This document shows positions 19,249 through 30,765 of a stretch of DNA of 64,000 nucleotides, piece by piece. The notes under the pieces are model-generated. The model was not told the DNA's origin. It searched no databases and worked only from the letters and a program-made list of their open reading frames with translations. Source of the DNA: an uncultured Pelagibacteraceae bacterium (GTDB lineage: Bacteria; Pseudomonadota; Alphaproteobacteria; Pelagibacterales; Pelagibacteraceae). The stretch is taken from positions 1 through 64,000 of the forward strand of contig CACLDE010000001.1 of NCBI GenBank assembly GCA_902605645.1, in the 5' to 3' direction. Made by a program: the position numbers and the translations under genes. Within the stretch, counting starts at the first letter, position 1. Every line of letters starts with the position of its first letter.

Positions 19249-21030
19249 TTATTCCCTATTTATTTGACTTTTAAGCTTTAGAAGTTCTGAATACGCCTTC
19301 TCTTCCATATTATTTATCAGCTTATCCTCTAAAGATTCTATCTTCTTTTTATTTTGACTTTCTAAAAGATCGTTAGTGAAGTCCTCAAATAATTCTTTTA
19401 TTTGGTCGTAGTTTTTTTTATTAACTATCATTCTTAAATTTGAATTTTCAATGATGCTTTTAGACAAACTAGAATAAGTTTTTAGCGCCTCGTTTTTAAT
19501 CTCTTTTTCTGTCTTATCTGACTTTACAAGATCAATTAAAAATACCTTTAATTTTTCATTTTCTGGATTTGAAAAAATAATATTCGATATACTTTCTAAG
19601 TCGTTTTTAACTGCTCCACCATAAAATATCATTATAAAAAGAATTGAAAATTCAACTAAATTTTCTCTTGTTAAATCCTTTTTTTGCATATGTATTTTCT
19701 TTGTTTCATTAAGCATTTTAAAATTTTTTCGTTTTGAAAAACCATAGCTTATTTTATTATTTACGTTAGGGGTAAGACTGTTAATTTTGCTTAAAAAATC
19801 CTCTAAAATATATTTTTTTAGTGTAATATCATTTATAGATGAGCATAGTTTTCTCATTTGTTTTTCAAATTTAGTTATTTCATAAGGATTGCTAGTGTTA
19901 ATTTTTTTAACATAGGTGTCCCAAATAAATGATTGAATAATAGTTTTGTTGTCCAAAAATTTTAAAAAACCTTCTTTTCCCACTTCTTTAACAATATCAT
20001 CTGGATCTTTCCCTTGGCCAAGAATTGAAAAATAAATTTTGTTTTCCTCGTTTATTAACGGAAATAATCTTTCTGCAATTCTAAGTGCCGCTTGTTGCCC
20101 GCTTTTATCTCCATCCAAACAGATAATTGGATCTGAAAAAAATTTCCAGATTAAATTAATTTGACTCTCTGTAATAGCGGTTCCACAATTTGAAATAACA
20201 TTTTTGATCCCTCTCGAATACAATGATATTACATCCATGTAACCCTCAACTATAATTACTTCTTCTGAAGAAGATCTCTCATCTTTCGCAAAGTTTAAAT
20301 TAAATAGTTGTCTTCCTTTTTTAAAAAATTCTGTTTCAGGGGAGTTTATATACTTTGCCAAGTTTACATCTCCAATAATTCTTCCACCAAATGCAATAAT
20401 ATCTCCTGACAAATTAAGTATGGGAAAAATAATTCTATTTTTAAATCTATCTATAAATTTTTGATTTTTTTCCACGAAATAATATAGACCTGTTAATTTA
20501 ATATCTTCTGCAGAATATTTTTTTGATAAATGTTCAAAAAAATTATTAGGTGGCACAAAACCTAGTTGAAATTTTTTAATTACTTCTTCAGATAGTTTTC
20601 TTTCTTTTAAATAATTTAATGCAAATATGTTTTTTTTATTGAACAACTCACCTTGAGAATAATCGGAGTATTCTTTTATTATTTTTTTATATTTATTATA
20701 TTTTTCTTCCTTTTCTTTATCGTATTTTGTAAATTTATATATTTGCATTCCTGCTTCTGAGGCCAAAGCTTTTACAGCTTCTCCAAATCTTAAAGATCTA
20801 GTCTTCATTAAAAAATCAAAAATATTTCCATGTTCGCCTGTGCTAAAACAATGATAAAATCCTTTTTCATCGTTTACAGTAAATGAAGGTGTTTTTTCAT
20901 TCTTAAACGGAGACAAACCAATAAATTCTTTACCTCTTTTTTTTAACTGGACATATTTACCGACTACTTGTGATACTTTAACCCTAAGTTTAATTTCGTC
21001 TAAATATTCTTTTGGATACTTCATGATCAT
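19249..21030 (-). CDS. dnaG: DNA primase
   Basis: Zinc-finger/N-terminal GLSPFKNEKTPSFTVNDEKGFYHCFSTGEHGNIFDFLM, TOPRIM VEGYMDVISLYSRGIKNVISNCGTAIT. Confidence 0.95.
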   Translation of the reverse strand: MIMKYPKEYLDEIKLRVKVSQVVGKYVQLKKRGKEFIGLSPFKNEKTPSFTVNDEKGFYHCFSTGEHGNIFDFLMKTRSLRFGEAVKALASEAGMQIYKFTKYDKEKEEKYNKYKKIIKEYSDYSQGELFNKKNIFALNYLKERKLSEEVIKKFQLGFVPPNNFFEHLSKKYSAEDIKLTGLYYFVEKNQKFIDRFKNRIIFPILNLSGDIIAFGGRIIGDVNLAKYINSPETEFFKKGRQLFNLNFAKDERSSSEEVIIVEGYMDVISLYSRGIKNVISNCGTAITESQINLIWKFFSDPIICLDGDKSGQQAALRIAERLFPLINEENKIYFSILGQGKDPDDIVKEVGKEGFLKFLDNKTIIQSFIWDTYVKKINTSNPYEITKFEKQMRKLCSSINDITLKKYILEDFLSKINSLTPNVNNKISYGFSKRKNFKMLNETKKIHMQKKDLTRENLVEFSILFIMIFYGGAVKNDLESISNIIFSNPENEKLKVFLIDLVKSDKTEKEIKNEALKTYSSLSKSIIENSNLRMIVNKKNYDQIKELFEDFTNDLLESQNKKKIESLEDKLINNMEEKAYSELLKLKSQINRE

Positions 21031-21479
21031 TTTAAAAATTCTTTAATAAGATTACTAACTTTTGAAAAATCTAAAACGTCACCATATTCTTTTTTAAGTG
21101 CTCCCATAACTTTACCCATGTCCTTAATTGATTTAGCTTGAAGATTTTCAATTACCTTTTTACAAATATTTTTAGTTTCTTCATCACCCATTTGTTTAGG
21201 CAGAAAATTATTAATAATTGAAATTTCCTCTTGTTCTTTTTTGAGTAGATCTTCCCTGCCAGCTTTTTTGTAAGCTTCACACGAATCATTTCTTTGTTTG
21301 TTCATTTTTTTTAATATTGAGATGATTTCTTGGTCTTTCAACGAACCTTCTTTAATTTTAGAAGCTATTTTAAAATCTTTAATAGCAGAAATTATTAGTC
21401 TTAAAGTTGGAAAGACTGTTTTATCTTTATTTTTGAGACTTTCGTTTAATTTTTCTTCTATTTTTTTTTCTAGAGACAT
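21027..21479 (-). CDS. yqeY: GatB/YqeY domain protein
   Basis: 150 aa; TLRLIISAIKDFKI, KDMGKVMGALKKEYG typical of YqeY. Confidence 0.92.
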   Translation of the reverse strand: MSLEKKIEEKLNESLKNKDKTVFPTLRLIISAIKDFKIASKIKEGSLKDQEIISILKKMNKQRNDSCEAYKKAGREDLLKKEQEEISIINNFLPKQMGDEETKNICKKVIENLQAKSIKDMGKVMGALKKEYGDVLDFSKVSNLIKEFLK

Positions 21480-21531
21480 TTTTTTTAAGTAAGTTTAATC
21501 ACAAATTATATTTAAAATAAAAAGATCTTTC

Positions 21532-21560
21532 TTGACGATTTTTAAAGTTTTTCATATGTT
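21532..21560 (+). promoter_or_regulatory. Predicted sigma-70 promoter for carAB
   Basis: TTGACG (21532-21537) - 17 nt - TATGTT (21555-21560), upstream of carA. Confidence 0.45.
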
Positions 21561-21602
21561 TCGCAAAATCATGTTTATAAGTTTTTTACTTTAACTCATG
21601 AG

Positions 21603-22811
21603 TTGTATTTGAAACAGATTGATCAAAATATATACTCAAAAAATAATCTTAAAAAGATCAATTGTACCGCTATTTTAGTTCTAGAAAATGGAAATATATT
21701 TAAAGGTTTTGGTTTAGGATACGAAGGTTCAGCTACCGGGGAAGTTTGTTTCAACACATCAATAACTGGCTATCAGGAAATAATCTCAGATCCATCATAT
21801 GCGAAACAGATAATTAATTTTACTTTTCCACATGTAGGAAATGTTGGAACTAATAATGAGGATCACGAATCTGATAGGGTTTGGACGAAGGGTGTGATTT
21901 TAAATACTGAAATTACCGATCCTTCCAATTATCGTTCTTTAAGACATCTTGATTTATGGTTAAAAAAAAACCAAATAGTAGGAATAACTGGCATCGATAC
22001 CAGAAATTTAACAAACTTTATTAGGGATAAAGGGGCTCCTAAAGGGACTATATCTTTTTTAAAAAATGGTAAATTTAATATAAAGAAAATTCTCAAGACT
22101 ACAAAAAAATGGAGTGGTCTTAAAAATTTGGATTTAGCCAAACAAGTTACAACTAAAAGAAACTATATTTGGAAAGATTTTAAGACATGGAAAAAGGGAT
22201 CAGGTTTTCTTAAAAATAAAAAAAAATCGCTTCATGTAATAGCAATAGACTATGGTATTAAAAAAAATATTCTAAGATATTTTTCTGACTTTAATTGTAA
22301 AATTACTGTTGTTTCATGCAAAACAAGTGCAAATGATATTTTAAAATTAAATCCTAATGGTATTTTTTTGTCTAATGGCCCAGGGGATCCAGCTGCTACT
22401 GGAAAATATGCTATTCCAATTATAAAAAAATTTATAAAGATCAATCTGCCTGTATTCGGAATTTGCTTAGGTCACCAATTGCTAGGCTTAGCTTTGGGAG
22501 CAAAAACAAAAAAAATGAATTTAGGTCATAGAGGGGCTAATCATCCAGTTAAAAATTTAATTAAAGGAAATGTTGAGATAACAAGTCAAAATCATGGGTT
22601 TGAAATAGTTAAAAAAAACTTACCAAGAAATATTAAGATTACTCATCAATCTCTTTTCGATAACAGCATAGAGGGGATTAAACTTAAATCTAAACCAGTG
22701 TTTTCAGTCCAATATCATCCTGAGTCAAATCCAGGACCACAAGATAGTATTTATTTATTTAAGGAATTTGTAAAAAGTATGAAAAAAAATGCCAAGAAGA
22801 AAAGATATTAA
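21603..22811 (+). CDS. carA: Carbamoyl-phosphate synthase small subunit
   Basis: [42 protein letters not shown] glutaminase motifs; TTG start. Confidence 0.96.
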   Translation: MYLKQIDQNIYSKNNLKKINCTAILVLENGNIFKGFGLGYEGSATGEVCFNTSITGYQEIISDPSYAKQIINFTFPHVGNVGTNNEDHESDRVWTKGVILNTEITDPSNYRSLRHLDLWLKKNQIVGITGIDTRNLTNFIRDKGAPKGTISFLKNGKFNIKKILKTTKKWSGLKNLDLAKQVTTKRNYIWKDFKTWKKGSGFLKNKKKSLHVIAIDYGIKKNILRYFSDFNCKITVVSCKTSANDILKLNPNGIFLSNGPGDPAATGKYAIPIIKKFIKINLPVFGICLGHQLLGLALGAKTKKMNLGHRGANHPVKNLIKGNVEITSQNHGFEIVKKNLPRNIKITHQSLFDNSIEGIKLKSKPVFSVQYHPESNPGPQDSIYLFKEFVKSMKKNAKKKRY

Positions 22812-25800
22812 AAAAATATTAGTTGTTGGTGCTGGCCCAATTATTATTGGTCAAGCATGTGAATTTGATTATTCAGGTACGCAAGCTTGTAAGGCTCTAA
22901 AAGATGAAGATTATAAAGTAATTTTAATTAATTCTAACCCAGCAACAATTATGACTGATCCAGATGTTGCAGATAAAACTTATATTGAACCTATTACTTT
23001 AGAGGTTTTAGAAAAAATTTTAATAAAAGAAAAACCTGATGCAATTCTTCCAACTATGGGGGGTCAAACTGCTTTGAATTTAGCTATGGAAGCAGAAAAA
23101 AAAGGCATTCTTAGAAAATACAAAATTGAACTCATTGGTGCTAATTCTAAAGCAATTTCAAACGCCGAAGATAGAAAAAAATTTAGAAAAAATATGCTTG
23201 ATATTGGTTTGGATCTTCCTAAATCAAAAATTGTAAATAAATTTAGTCAAGCATCAAAAGTTTTAAAACAAATTGGCCTTCCAGCTATAATAAGGCCTGC
23301 TTTCACACTAGGGGGTCTTGGTGGAGGAATAGTAAAAAATAAAAAAGAATTTTTTAAAGTAATTAAAGATGGTCTTCATGAATCCCCGGTAAACCAAGTC
23401 TTAGTTGAAGAATGTTTAGAGGGATGGAAGGAGTTTGAAATGGAGGTAATAAGAGATAAAAAAGATAATTGTATAATTATTTGCTCGATCGAGAATGTTG
23501 ATCCAATGGGAATACACACTGGAGACTCTGTTACTATTGCTCCAGCTCTAACTCTTACAGATAAAGAATACCAAGTTATGAGAAACGCCTCAATAGCATG
23601 TTTAAGAAAAATAGGAGTGGAAACAGGAGGTTCAAATGTTCAATTCGCAATAAATCCTAAAAATGGGAGAATGGTTATCATAGAAATGAATCCTAGAGTT
23701 TCTAGATCTTCTGCTTTAGCTTCTAAGGCTACAGGATTTCCAATTGCTAAAGTAGCTGCAAAACTTGCAGTTGGCTACACTTTAGACGAATTAAAAAATG
23801 AGATTACAAAAGTTACCCCAGCTTCTTTTGAGCCAACTATAGACTACATTGTAACTAAAGTCCCTAGATTTACGTTTGAAAAATTTTCAACTTCTGCTGC
23901 AGTTTTAGGAACATCCATGAAATCAGTTGGTGAAGCAATGGCGATAGGAAGAAATTTCAAGGAGTCTTTACAGAAAGCTTTGGTCTCTCTTGAAACGGGT
24001 TTTTCAGGAATAGACAAAATTTTTAATTTAAATATTAAACAGATAGAGAAAAAACTTAAAGAAAATATTCCTAACAAGATCTTACTAATTGGTGAAGCTT
24101 TTAGAAAAAAGATCAATATTGAAAAAATACAAAAACTTTCAAAAATTGATCCTTGGTTTTTGAATCAAATAAAAGATATCATAGACATTGAGAGTAAGAT
24201 CAAGAAAAATGGTTTACCTAAAACTTATAACGATTTTAATTATATCAAATCAATTGGTTTTTCTGATAAAAAGCTATCAGAATTAACAAATACTTCAGAA
24301 AATATTGTAAGAAAAAAAAGATCTGCTTTAAAGATTTTCCCAGTATATAAAAAAGTAGACACATGTGCCTCTGAATTTAAATCATTTACTCCCTACATGT
24401 ATTCTACCTATCAAAGAAACTTTTCTATAAATACAGAATGTGAGGCACAGCCATCGAATAGAAAAAAGGTTATAATTCTAGGAGGTGGACCTAATAGAAT
24501 TGGTCAGGGTATTGAATTTGATTACTGCTGTTGCCAAGCTAGTTTTGCTCTGAAAAAAGTTGGATTTGAAACAATTATGGTAAATTGTAATCCAGAAACT
24601 GTTTCAACAGATTATGATACTAGTGATAGGCTATATTTTGAACCTTTAATAGAAGAATTCGTTTTTAATATTATTAAAAAGGAGCAAACAAAAGGAAATT
24701 TAATTGGTGTAATAGCGCAATTTGGCGGGCAAACTCCCATCAAATTGTCAAAGTTTTTACACGAAAATAAGCTTCCAATTTTGGGTACGCAATACACTTC
24801 AATAGATTTAGCTGAAGATAGAGAAAGATTTAGGAAACTATTAAATAAATTAAAACTAAAACAGGCCGAAAGTGGCATAGCAAAAACTTTTCCTCAGGCA
24901 TTAAAGATAGCTGATAAAATTGGTTTGCCTTTAATGGTTAGACCATCATATGTATTAGGTGGAAGAGCAATGGAAATAGTTCACGAAAAAAAACAACTAA
25001 AAAATTTTGTTAAAGAAGCCTTTAAAGCTGCAGAAAAAAATCCAATTTTAATGGATAAGTTTATAGATAATGCAATGGAAGTAGATGTAGATGCATTGTC
25101 AGATGGTAAACAAGTTTTTGTAGCTGGTATTATGCAGCACATTGAGGAGGCTGGTATTCATTCAGGTGACTCGGCATGTAGCTTACCACCAGTTTCTATT
25201 AAGCCTTTTTTAATAAAAGAAATTGAAAACCAAACAAAGAAATTAGCACTTGCTCTAAAAGTAAAAGGTTTTATGAATGTTCAATTTGCAATTAAAAATG
25301 ATGAAATTTTTGTTATTGAAGTTAATCCAAGAGCCAGTAGAACTGTTCCTTTTGTATCTAAAGCAAAAAATATAGCTTTAGCTAAAATTGCATCTAGAAT
25401 AATGGCTGGTGAAAAATTATCTAAATTTAATTTAAGAAGTAAAACTAAAAAAATGTTTGCAGTAAAAGAAGCGGTTTTTCCTTTTAATAAGTTTCCTAAC
25501 AGCGATCTTTTACTGGGACCAGAGATGAAGTCTACTGGAGAAGTCATGGGTTTTGATGAGAACTTTGGAATGGCTTTTGCTAAAAGCCAAATTGCAGCTT
25601 CTAACTCTCTTCCTACTAAAGGATTAGCTTTTATATCACTAAAAAATAGCCATAAAAATGAAGGAGTAGCTTTGGCTAAAGAATTATCAAATCTTAACTT
25701 TAAGCTTTGTGGTACTGGTGGAACTGCTGACTTTATAAATAAACATGGAATTAAATGTCAAAGAATAAATAAAGTTAATCAAGGATCTCCTCATATTGTC

Positions 25801-26013
25801 GATGTACTCAACTCTAAGAAAATTGCTTTAGTAATTAATACCGGTGGGGGAAATAGTGAAAAGCAATTAAATGATGCTTTAGCATTAAGAAGGGCTACTT
25901 TAGCAAATAAAGTTCCATATTGTACAAATATGTCGACTGCTCAAGTCTGCATCGAGGGTATTAAATCTCTTAAGAATAAAGAAATTAAAGTTACCTCATT
26001 ACAAGATATCTAA
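22789..26013 (+). CDS. carB: Carbamoyl-phosphate synthase large subunit
   Basis: 1074 aa, duplicated ATP-grasp halves, [29 protein letters not shown]-terminal MGS-like domain. Confidence 0.98.
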   Translation: MPRRKDIKKILVVGAGPIIIGQACEFDYSGTQACKALKDEDYKVILINSNPATIMTDPDVADKTYIEPITLEVLEKILIKEKPDAILPTMGGQTALNLAMEAEKKGILRKYKIELIGANSKAISNAEDRKKFRKNMLDIGLDLPKSKIVNKFSQASKVLKQIGLPAIIRPAFTLGGLGGGIVKNKKEFFKVIKDGLHESPVNQVLVEECLEGWKEFEMEVIRDKKDNCIIICSIENVDPMGIHTGDSVTIAPALTLTDKEYQVMRNASIACLRKIGVETGGSNVQFAINPKNGRMVIIEMNPRVSRSSALASKATGFPIAKVAAKLAVGYTLDELKNEITKVTPASFEPTIDYIVTKVPRFTFEKFSTSAAVLGTSMKSVGEAMAIGRNFKESLQKALVSLETGFSGIDKIFNLNIKQIEKKLKENIPNKILLIGEAFRKKINIEKIQKLSKIDPWFLNQIKDIIDIESKIKKNGLPKTYNDFNYIKSIGFSDKKLSELTNTSENIVRKKRSALKIFPVYKKVDTCASEFKSFTPYMYSTYQRNFSINTECEAQPSNRKKVIILGGGPNRIGQGIEFDYCCCQASFALKKVGFETIMVNCNPETVSTDYDTSDRLYFEPLIEEFVFNIIKKEQTKGNLIGVIAQFGGQTPIKLSKFLHENKLPILGTQYTSIDLAEDRERFRKLLNKLKLKQAESGIAKTFPQALKIADKIGLPLMVRPSYVLGGRAMEIVHEKKQLKNFVKEAFKAAEKNPILMDKFIDNAMEVDVDALSDGKQVFVAGIMQHIEEAGIHSGDSACSLPPVSIKPFLIKEIENQTKKLALALKVKGFMNVQFAIKNDEIFVIEVNPRASRTVPFVSKAKNIALAKIASRIMAGEKLSKFNLRSKTKKMFAVKEAVFPFNKFPNSDLLLGPEMKSTGEVMGFDENFGMAFAKSQIAASNSLPTKGLAFISLKNSHKNEGVALAKELSNLNFKLCGTGGTADFINKHGIKCQRINKVNQGSPHIVDVLNSKKIALVINTGGGNSEKQLNDALALRRATLANKVPYCTNMSTAQVCIEGIKSLKNKEIKVTSLQDI

Positions 26014-26017
26014 AATA

Positions 26018-26680
26018 TTATTTTACTTTCCAGTCAGTTTCGAATGTTACGTAGTTGATTTGAATACATCTACGCTCTTTTTTAATCTCTTTCTTTTCCA
26101 TCCCATGCCAGGAGTCAGGACCACTAGTAAAAAAATAACCATAGTTATGTTTATAGGGAACAGTTTTAACTTTTTTAAGTTTTTTATCGTAAAAGTCAGT
26201 ACCTAAGTTTTCAGACTCGTTGTGAAGATTAATAAAAACAATTGATGACATCAATTTTTCTTTAATATCACAATGAGGTTTTAACCAAAAACCTTCTCTA
26301 TCACAAATAACCTCTAGCCTAACAAAAGAATTGCTTAAGTCTTTACCAATTAAGCTACCTATTTTTTTGTAAACCTCAGGGGATCTCAGTTCTTCTATAA
26401 AATTTTTAAGATGAGGAAATAGATTTGCATTCTCTTTTGTAACATAACATCTTAATTTTTTTGCTTTTCCACCATCTTTAATTCCTGATCTGAAAGCTCC
26501 GTCCCCTCCATCGAGTGCCCTGGTACCATCATAATTTAAATTTTTTTTTTTTGGATCGGCTATATCTGCATTGCTTATCTCTTTAATAGCCTCACTAGTT
26601 AATGGTTGATTGATCTCAAAATGCTTAAAGGGATCATTGTATGATTTAGTTCTGCTTTCTAGTGATTTAAATAATTCCAT
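26018..26680 (-). CDS. 2-oxoglutarate/Fe(II)-dependent oxygenase family protein, substrate unknown
   Basis: HxD...H...R triad visible: PHCDIKEKLMS ... SWHGMEKKEIKKERRCIQINY. Confidence 0.7.
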   Translation of the reverse strand: MELFKSLESRTKSYNDPFKHFEINQPLTSEAIKEISNADIADPKKKNLNYDGTRALDGGDGAFRSGIKDGGKAKKLRCYVTKENANLFPHLKNFIEELRSPEVYKKIGSLIGKDLSNSFVRLEVICDREGFWLKPHCDIKEKLMSSIVFINLHNESENLGTDFYDKKLKKVKTVPYKHNYGYFFTSGPDSWHGMEKKEIKKERRCIQINYVTFETDWKVK

Positions 26681-27617
26681 TTTTTTTAATCTTCTCGTTT
26701 ATTAAAGGTGATATTCTATTTACCTCATCAAGCTTATCATAAGACCATAAATCAATTTTATCTGTCAAATCTTTTATAATATTTAATTGTTTAAATTGGG
26801 AGAAAAATTTTTGAAATCTTAAATTATTTTTTTTTGCACTCATTTGGGCTACATATATCGGTTTTCCAGTAATTGCAGCCTCAGAAATCATTGACGTAGA
26901 GTCACAAGTTACAACTATGTAATCAGAAACAGACAGAGCAGATAAATAAGCCTTTTTATCAACCTGTTTGACAACTAATTGGTCGTGTCCAAAAGAATTA
27001 AAAGCTTTTTTAATAATATCCGACGGAGTTCTGTAAGAAGGTATAATAACTAGTTTATATTTATCTCTTGTAAAAATATTTTTTATTTTGTTAAATAAAA
27101 TGTCAATCTCTTTATCTGAAAAATTATAATATTTATTAGGTCCTCCAAGAATAAAAGAGATTACTTTTTTATTTTCTTTATCAATTTGTAAATAATTCCT
27201 CTCTTTTAAAATTTCTTTTTCTGAAAGATAATGAATAGCTCCAGTAGTTTTGATGACGTTATTACCTGTTAGATTATCGTGATCTGGACAGACAATTAAA
27301 TCAAATTTATCTATTGAAACCTTTGGGTCTTGAATATGTATAGTAAAGACTTTTTCTTTATACTTTTTTTTTAAAGCTATTGAGGGGATTACACTTTTTC
27401 TCCCACAAGAAATAATTACTTTCGAATCGAATATAAATTGAGTTTCAAGAACGCTCATAGATGCAGGTGTTATAAATGGTGGTATAAGACTCCAAAACTT
27501 TTTAAGTTTAATTTCTTGATGTTTATAGTTTAAATTCAAAGCTTTTGCTAAGCCTTCAACCTGGCTTATCATCCCGTGCATACCTTGCGTTAAAAGGAGT
27601 GCTTTTAATTTTGACAT
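26667..27617 (-). CDS. ELM1-like family protein (putative GT-B glycosyltransferase fold)
   Basis: LTQGMHGMISQVEGLAKALNL, ISCGRKSVIPSIALKK, FILGGPNKYY, VVTCDSTSMISEAAITGKPIYV resemble the ELM1/DUF1022 family. Confidence 0.78.
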   Translation of the reverse strand: MSKLKALLLTQGMHGMISQVEGLAKALNLNYKHQEIKLKKFWSLIPPFITPASMSVLETQFIFDSKVIISCGRKSVIPSIALKKKYKEKVFTIHIQDPKVSIDKFDLIVCPDHDNLTGNNVIKTTGAIHYLSEKEILKERNYLQIDKENKKVISFILGGPNKYYNFSDKEIDILFNKIKNIFTRDKYKLVIIPSYRTPSDIIKKAFNSFGHDQLVVKQVDKKAYLSALSVSDYIVVTCDSTSMISEAAITGKPIYVAQMSAKKNNLRFQKFFSQFKQLNIIKDLTDKIDLWSYDKLDEVNRISPLINEKIKKNGII

Positions 27618-27641
27618 TTGTTACTATATACCTTCATTAGT

Positions 27642-28589
27642 ATGAATAATAAATCATCTAAACATACAAAAGTGTTGATTCTTGGATCTGGACCTGCCGG
27701 TTATACGGCAGCTATATATGCCGCAAGAGCCTTGCTTAAACCAATACTGGTTTTTGGATCTGAGCCAGGAGGGCAACTTACAACAACAACTGATGTAGAG
27801 AATTTTCCCGGCTTTGCAAAAGTGATTCAAGGACCTTGGTTGATGGAAGAAATGAAAGGTCAAGCTCAAGCAGTAGGTACAGAGATGATACAAGATCATA
27901 TTAAAAAAGTTGATCTTTCCAAAAAACCTTTTTCAGCTCACGGAGATAGTGGTCAACTTTATACTGCTGATAGTATTATTATTTCTACAGGTGCTCAAGC
28001 GAGATGGTTAAATCTAGACTCCGAACAAAAATTTAGAGGATTTGGAGTGTCTGCTTGTGCAACATGTGATGGTTTTTTCTTTAAAGAAAAAGAAGTTGCA
28101 GTGGTTGGTGGTGGAAACGCTGCTGTAGAAGAAGCTATGTTTTTAACTAAATTTGCCTCTAAGGTTCATCTTATACATAGAAGAAATGAATTAAGAGCAG
28201 AAAAATTACTTCAAGAAAAGCTGAAAGCTAATAAAAAAATTGAAATTATATGGGATAGTATAGTTACGGAAGTAATGGGCACAAGTGAACCTAAAGGTGT
28301 AAATGGAATCAAAATAAAGAATGTAAAAACAAACAAAACTTCTGGAATTAAAGTTGATGGTTTGTTTATAGCTATAGGTCATGACCCGGCTACAGCTTTA
28401 TTCAAAGATCAACTAAAAATGGATAAAGAAGGTTATTTAATAACAAAACCTGACTCAACTCTTACAAACATTCCAGGGGTCTTTGCAGCTGGGGATGTTA
28501 AAGACAAAATTTTTAGACAAGCAGTTACTGCCGCAGGTATGGGCTGTATGGCAGCTTTAGAAGCTGAAAAGCATTTGTCACATAAATAA
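27642..28589 (+). CDS. trxB: Thioredoxin-disulfide reductase
   Basis: LGSGPAGYTAAIYAARA, redox CATCDGFF, GGGNAAVEEA, GVFAAGDV; start placed at MNNKSSKHTK rather than ORF start 27618. Confidence 0.97.
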   Translation: MNNKSSKHTKVLILGSGPAGYTAAIYAARALLKPILVFGSEPGGQLTTTTDVENFPGFAKVIQGPWLMEEMKGQAQAVGTEMIQDHIKKVDLSKKPFSAHGDSGQLYTADSIIISTGAQARWLNLDSEQKFRGFGVSACATCDGFFFKEKEVAVVGGGNAAVEEAMFLTKFASKVHLIHRRNELRAEKLLQEKLKANKKIEIIWDSIVTEVMGTSEPKGVNGIKIKNVKTNKTSGIKVDGLFIAIGHDPATALFKDQLKMDKEGYLITKPDSTLTNIPGVFAAGDVKDKIFRQAVTAAGMGCMAALEAEKHLSHK

Positions 28590-28590
28590 A

Positions 28591-29538
28591 GTGAAAAATA
28601 ATTTACATGTATTTTTAGGAGCAACTGTAGCTGATGCTGCAGCAAGGCCTTTACATTGGGTATATAATCAGAAAAAATTGCTAACTTATATTAAAGGAAA
28701 AAAAGATTTTTCTTTTTTAAAAAGAAATAAAAGCCCGTTCTATGATATTAAAACTGGAAAAGTTTCTGGTTACAACGATGTTGGGCAGGTAATGTTCAAA
28801 ACATTAATTGAAGGACATGCAGATATTGAGAAAAGATTTAAAAAAAATATAATTAAGAATTTTGGTCCTGGAAGCATATATTGGAAAAATTATAATTTGA
28901 GGGCAAAATATAGAAAAGTTAAAGACTGGCGTGGAATAATTAAAGGTCCTTGGATACATCAAAATATTATCGAAACAGTTCAAAATATAAAAAAAGGAAA
29001 AGAATTAACAGGTGGAAGAAAAGTAAATGAGTCGGATGGTTTTTGTGCAGTACTACCTTACTTTTTATATGGTTGTAGCTTTAAAAATCTAAAAAAAATT
29101 ATTTCAGTAGTTACAGTTTCAAAAATTAGCATCAGTTATGCTTTGGCAAAAATTCATTTAATAGATTTGGCTCTAAAAGGCTCAAAAAATCCTATAAAAG
29201 AATTTACTTTAAAATATAAAAATAACTCATATTTTAAAAACATCGTTAAGAACATTAATAAAGTAAAGAGATTAAAAAAAGAATCTCATCCGCTGGTAGT
29301 CAAAAAACTAGGAATGGCTTGTAGTTATCCTGGGACTTTTGAGAGCTCTATTCATTCTATTTTTACCTCTTCAAATTATAAAAGTGCCATTTTAAAAACA
29401 ATTAAAGCAGGAGGATGTAACTGTTCTAGAGTAAATTTTATAGGCGCATATTATGCGGCATTAAAAGGAGTAGGTTCTATTCCAAAATCATGGATAAACA
29501 AAACATACGCTGCTAATAAAATTTTGAAAGAAAATTAG
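28591..29538 (+). CDS. ADP-ribosylglycohydrolase/J1-crystallin-like family protein
   Basis: N-terminal FLGATVADAAARPLHWVYNQKKL and C-terminal GGCNCSRVNFIGAYYAALKGVGSIPKSW; GTG start. Confidence 0.7.
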   Translation: MKNNLHVFLGATVADAAARPLHWVYNQKKLLTYIKGKKDFSFLKRNKSPFYDIKTGKVSGYNDVGQVMFKTLIEGHADIEKRFKKNIIKNFGPGSIYWKNYNLRAKYRKVKDWRGIIKGPWIHQNIIETVQNIKKGKELTGGRKVNESDGFCAVLPYFLYGCSFKNLKKIISVVTVSKISISYALAKIHLIDLALKGSKNPIKEFTLKYKNNSYFKNIVKNINKVKRLKKESHPLVVKKLGMACSYPGTFESSIHSIFTSSNYKSAILKTIKAGGCNCSRVNFIGAYYAALKGVGSIPKSWINKTYAANKILKEN

Positions 29539-30725
29539 TTATTTAAGCTATCACAAAAATCTTTAATTCTATTTATTGCTTTTTTTAAATTTTCCATAGA
29601 TGTTGCGTATGATATTCTAAAATAGCCATCTAATCCAAAAGCTGATCCTTGAACCACAGCAACCATAGATTTTTCTAATAATTTTTGAACAAATTCAGTA
29701 TCATTTTTAAGTTTAGTTTTTTTATTTAAGAGCCCTTTGCAGCTTGGAAAAACATAAAAAGCTCCATTTGGAATTAAACAATTAATTCCTTTTATACTAT
29801 TTAAACTGTTCACAACAAAATCTCTTCTCTGTCTAAAGGCTTCTGCCCTTTCTTTAATAAAATTTTGTTGCCCATTTAATGCTTCCACTGCTGCTGCCTG
29901 ACTAATAGATGACGGATTTGAAGTAGATTGAGATTGTATCTTTCTAATTGCATTAATTATTTCTTTAGGACCTGCCGCATAACCAATTCTCCAGCCCGTC
30001 ATAGCGTAAGACTTGCTTACTCCATTCATGGTCAAAGTTCTTTCTTTAAGTTTTGAAATTTGGGCAATCGTAAAAAAATTAAAGCCATCATATCTAATAT
30101 GTTCGTAAATATCGTCACTTAAAATAAAAATTTTTTTATATTTTAATAATACTCTTGATAAATCCTCTATTTCTTTTTTTGTGTATCCCGCTCCAGTAGG
30201 ATTAGATGGGGAGTTTAAAATAACCCATTTTGTTTTTTTTGAAATTGCTTTTTTTAATTTTTTTGCTGAAAGTTTAAAGCCATCTTTTTCCTCACACTTT
30301 ATGATTTTAGGAGTACCGCCAGCTAACAAAACCATATCAGGGTAGGAAACCCAAAAAGGTGCAGGGATAATTACTTCATCTCCTTTGTTCAATGTTGCCA
30401 TGAAAGTGTTATATATAACTTGTTTGCCCCCGGTGCCGACTGTAATTTGGTCAGTTGTATAATTTAAATTATTCTCTCTTTTAAACTTTTCAACAATTGC
30501 TTTTTTTAAGTTTGGAGTACCATCAACTGCGGTGTACTTTGTGTCACCTTTTTTTATAGCTTCTATAGCAGCCTCTTTAACGTTGTCTGGTGTATCAAAA
30601 TCTGGCTCTCCAGCACCTAATCCTATAACATCCTTCCCACTTGCCCGCATTTCCCTAGCTTTTGTAGTAACTGCAATGGTAGGCGACGGTTTTATACGTT
30701 TTAAATTGTTGGAAATTATGCTCAT
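29535..30725 (-). CDS. aspC: Aspartate aminotransferase (class I/II PLP aminotransferase)
   Basis: GLGAGEPDFDTPDNVKEAA, NSPSNPTGAGY, NGVSKSYAMTGWRIGYAAGP PLP-lysine motif. Confidence 0.93.
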   Translation of the reverse strand: MSIISNNLKRIKPSPTIAVTTKAREMRASGKDVIGLGAGEPDFDTPDNVKEAAIEAIKKGDTKYTAVDGTPNLKKAIVEKFKRENNLNYTTDQITVGTGGKQVIYNTFMATLNKGDEVIIPAPFWVSYPDMVLLAGGTPKIIKCEEKDGFKLSAKKLKKAISKKTKWVILNSPSNPTGAGYTKKEIEDLSRVLLKYKKIFILSDDIYEHIRYDGFNFFTIAQISKLKERTLTMNGVSKSYAMTGWRIGYAAGPKEIINAIRKIQSQSTSNPSSISQAAAVEALNGQQNFIKERAEAFRQRRDFVVNSLNSIKGINCLIPNGAFYVFPSCKGLLNKKTKLKNDTEFVQKLLEKSMVAVVQGSAFGLDGYFRISYATSMENLKKAINRIKDFCDSLNN

Positions 30726-30765
30726 TGAATTTTATAATGTTTTTTTTAATTATTAATATCACAGA

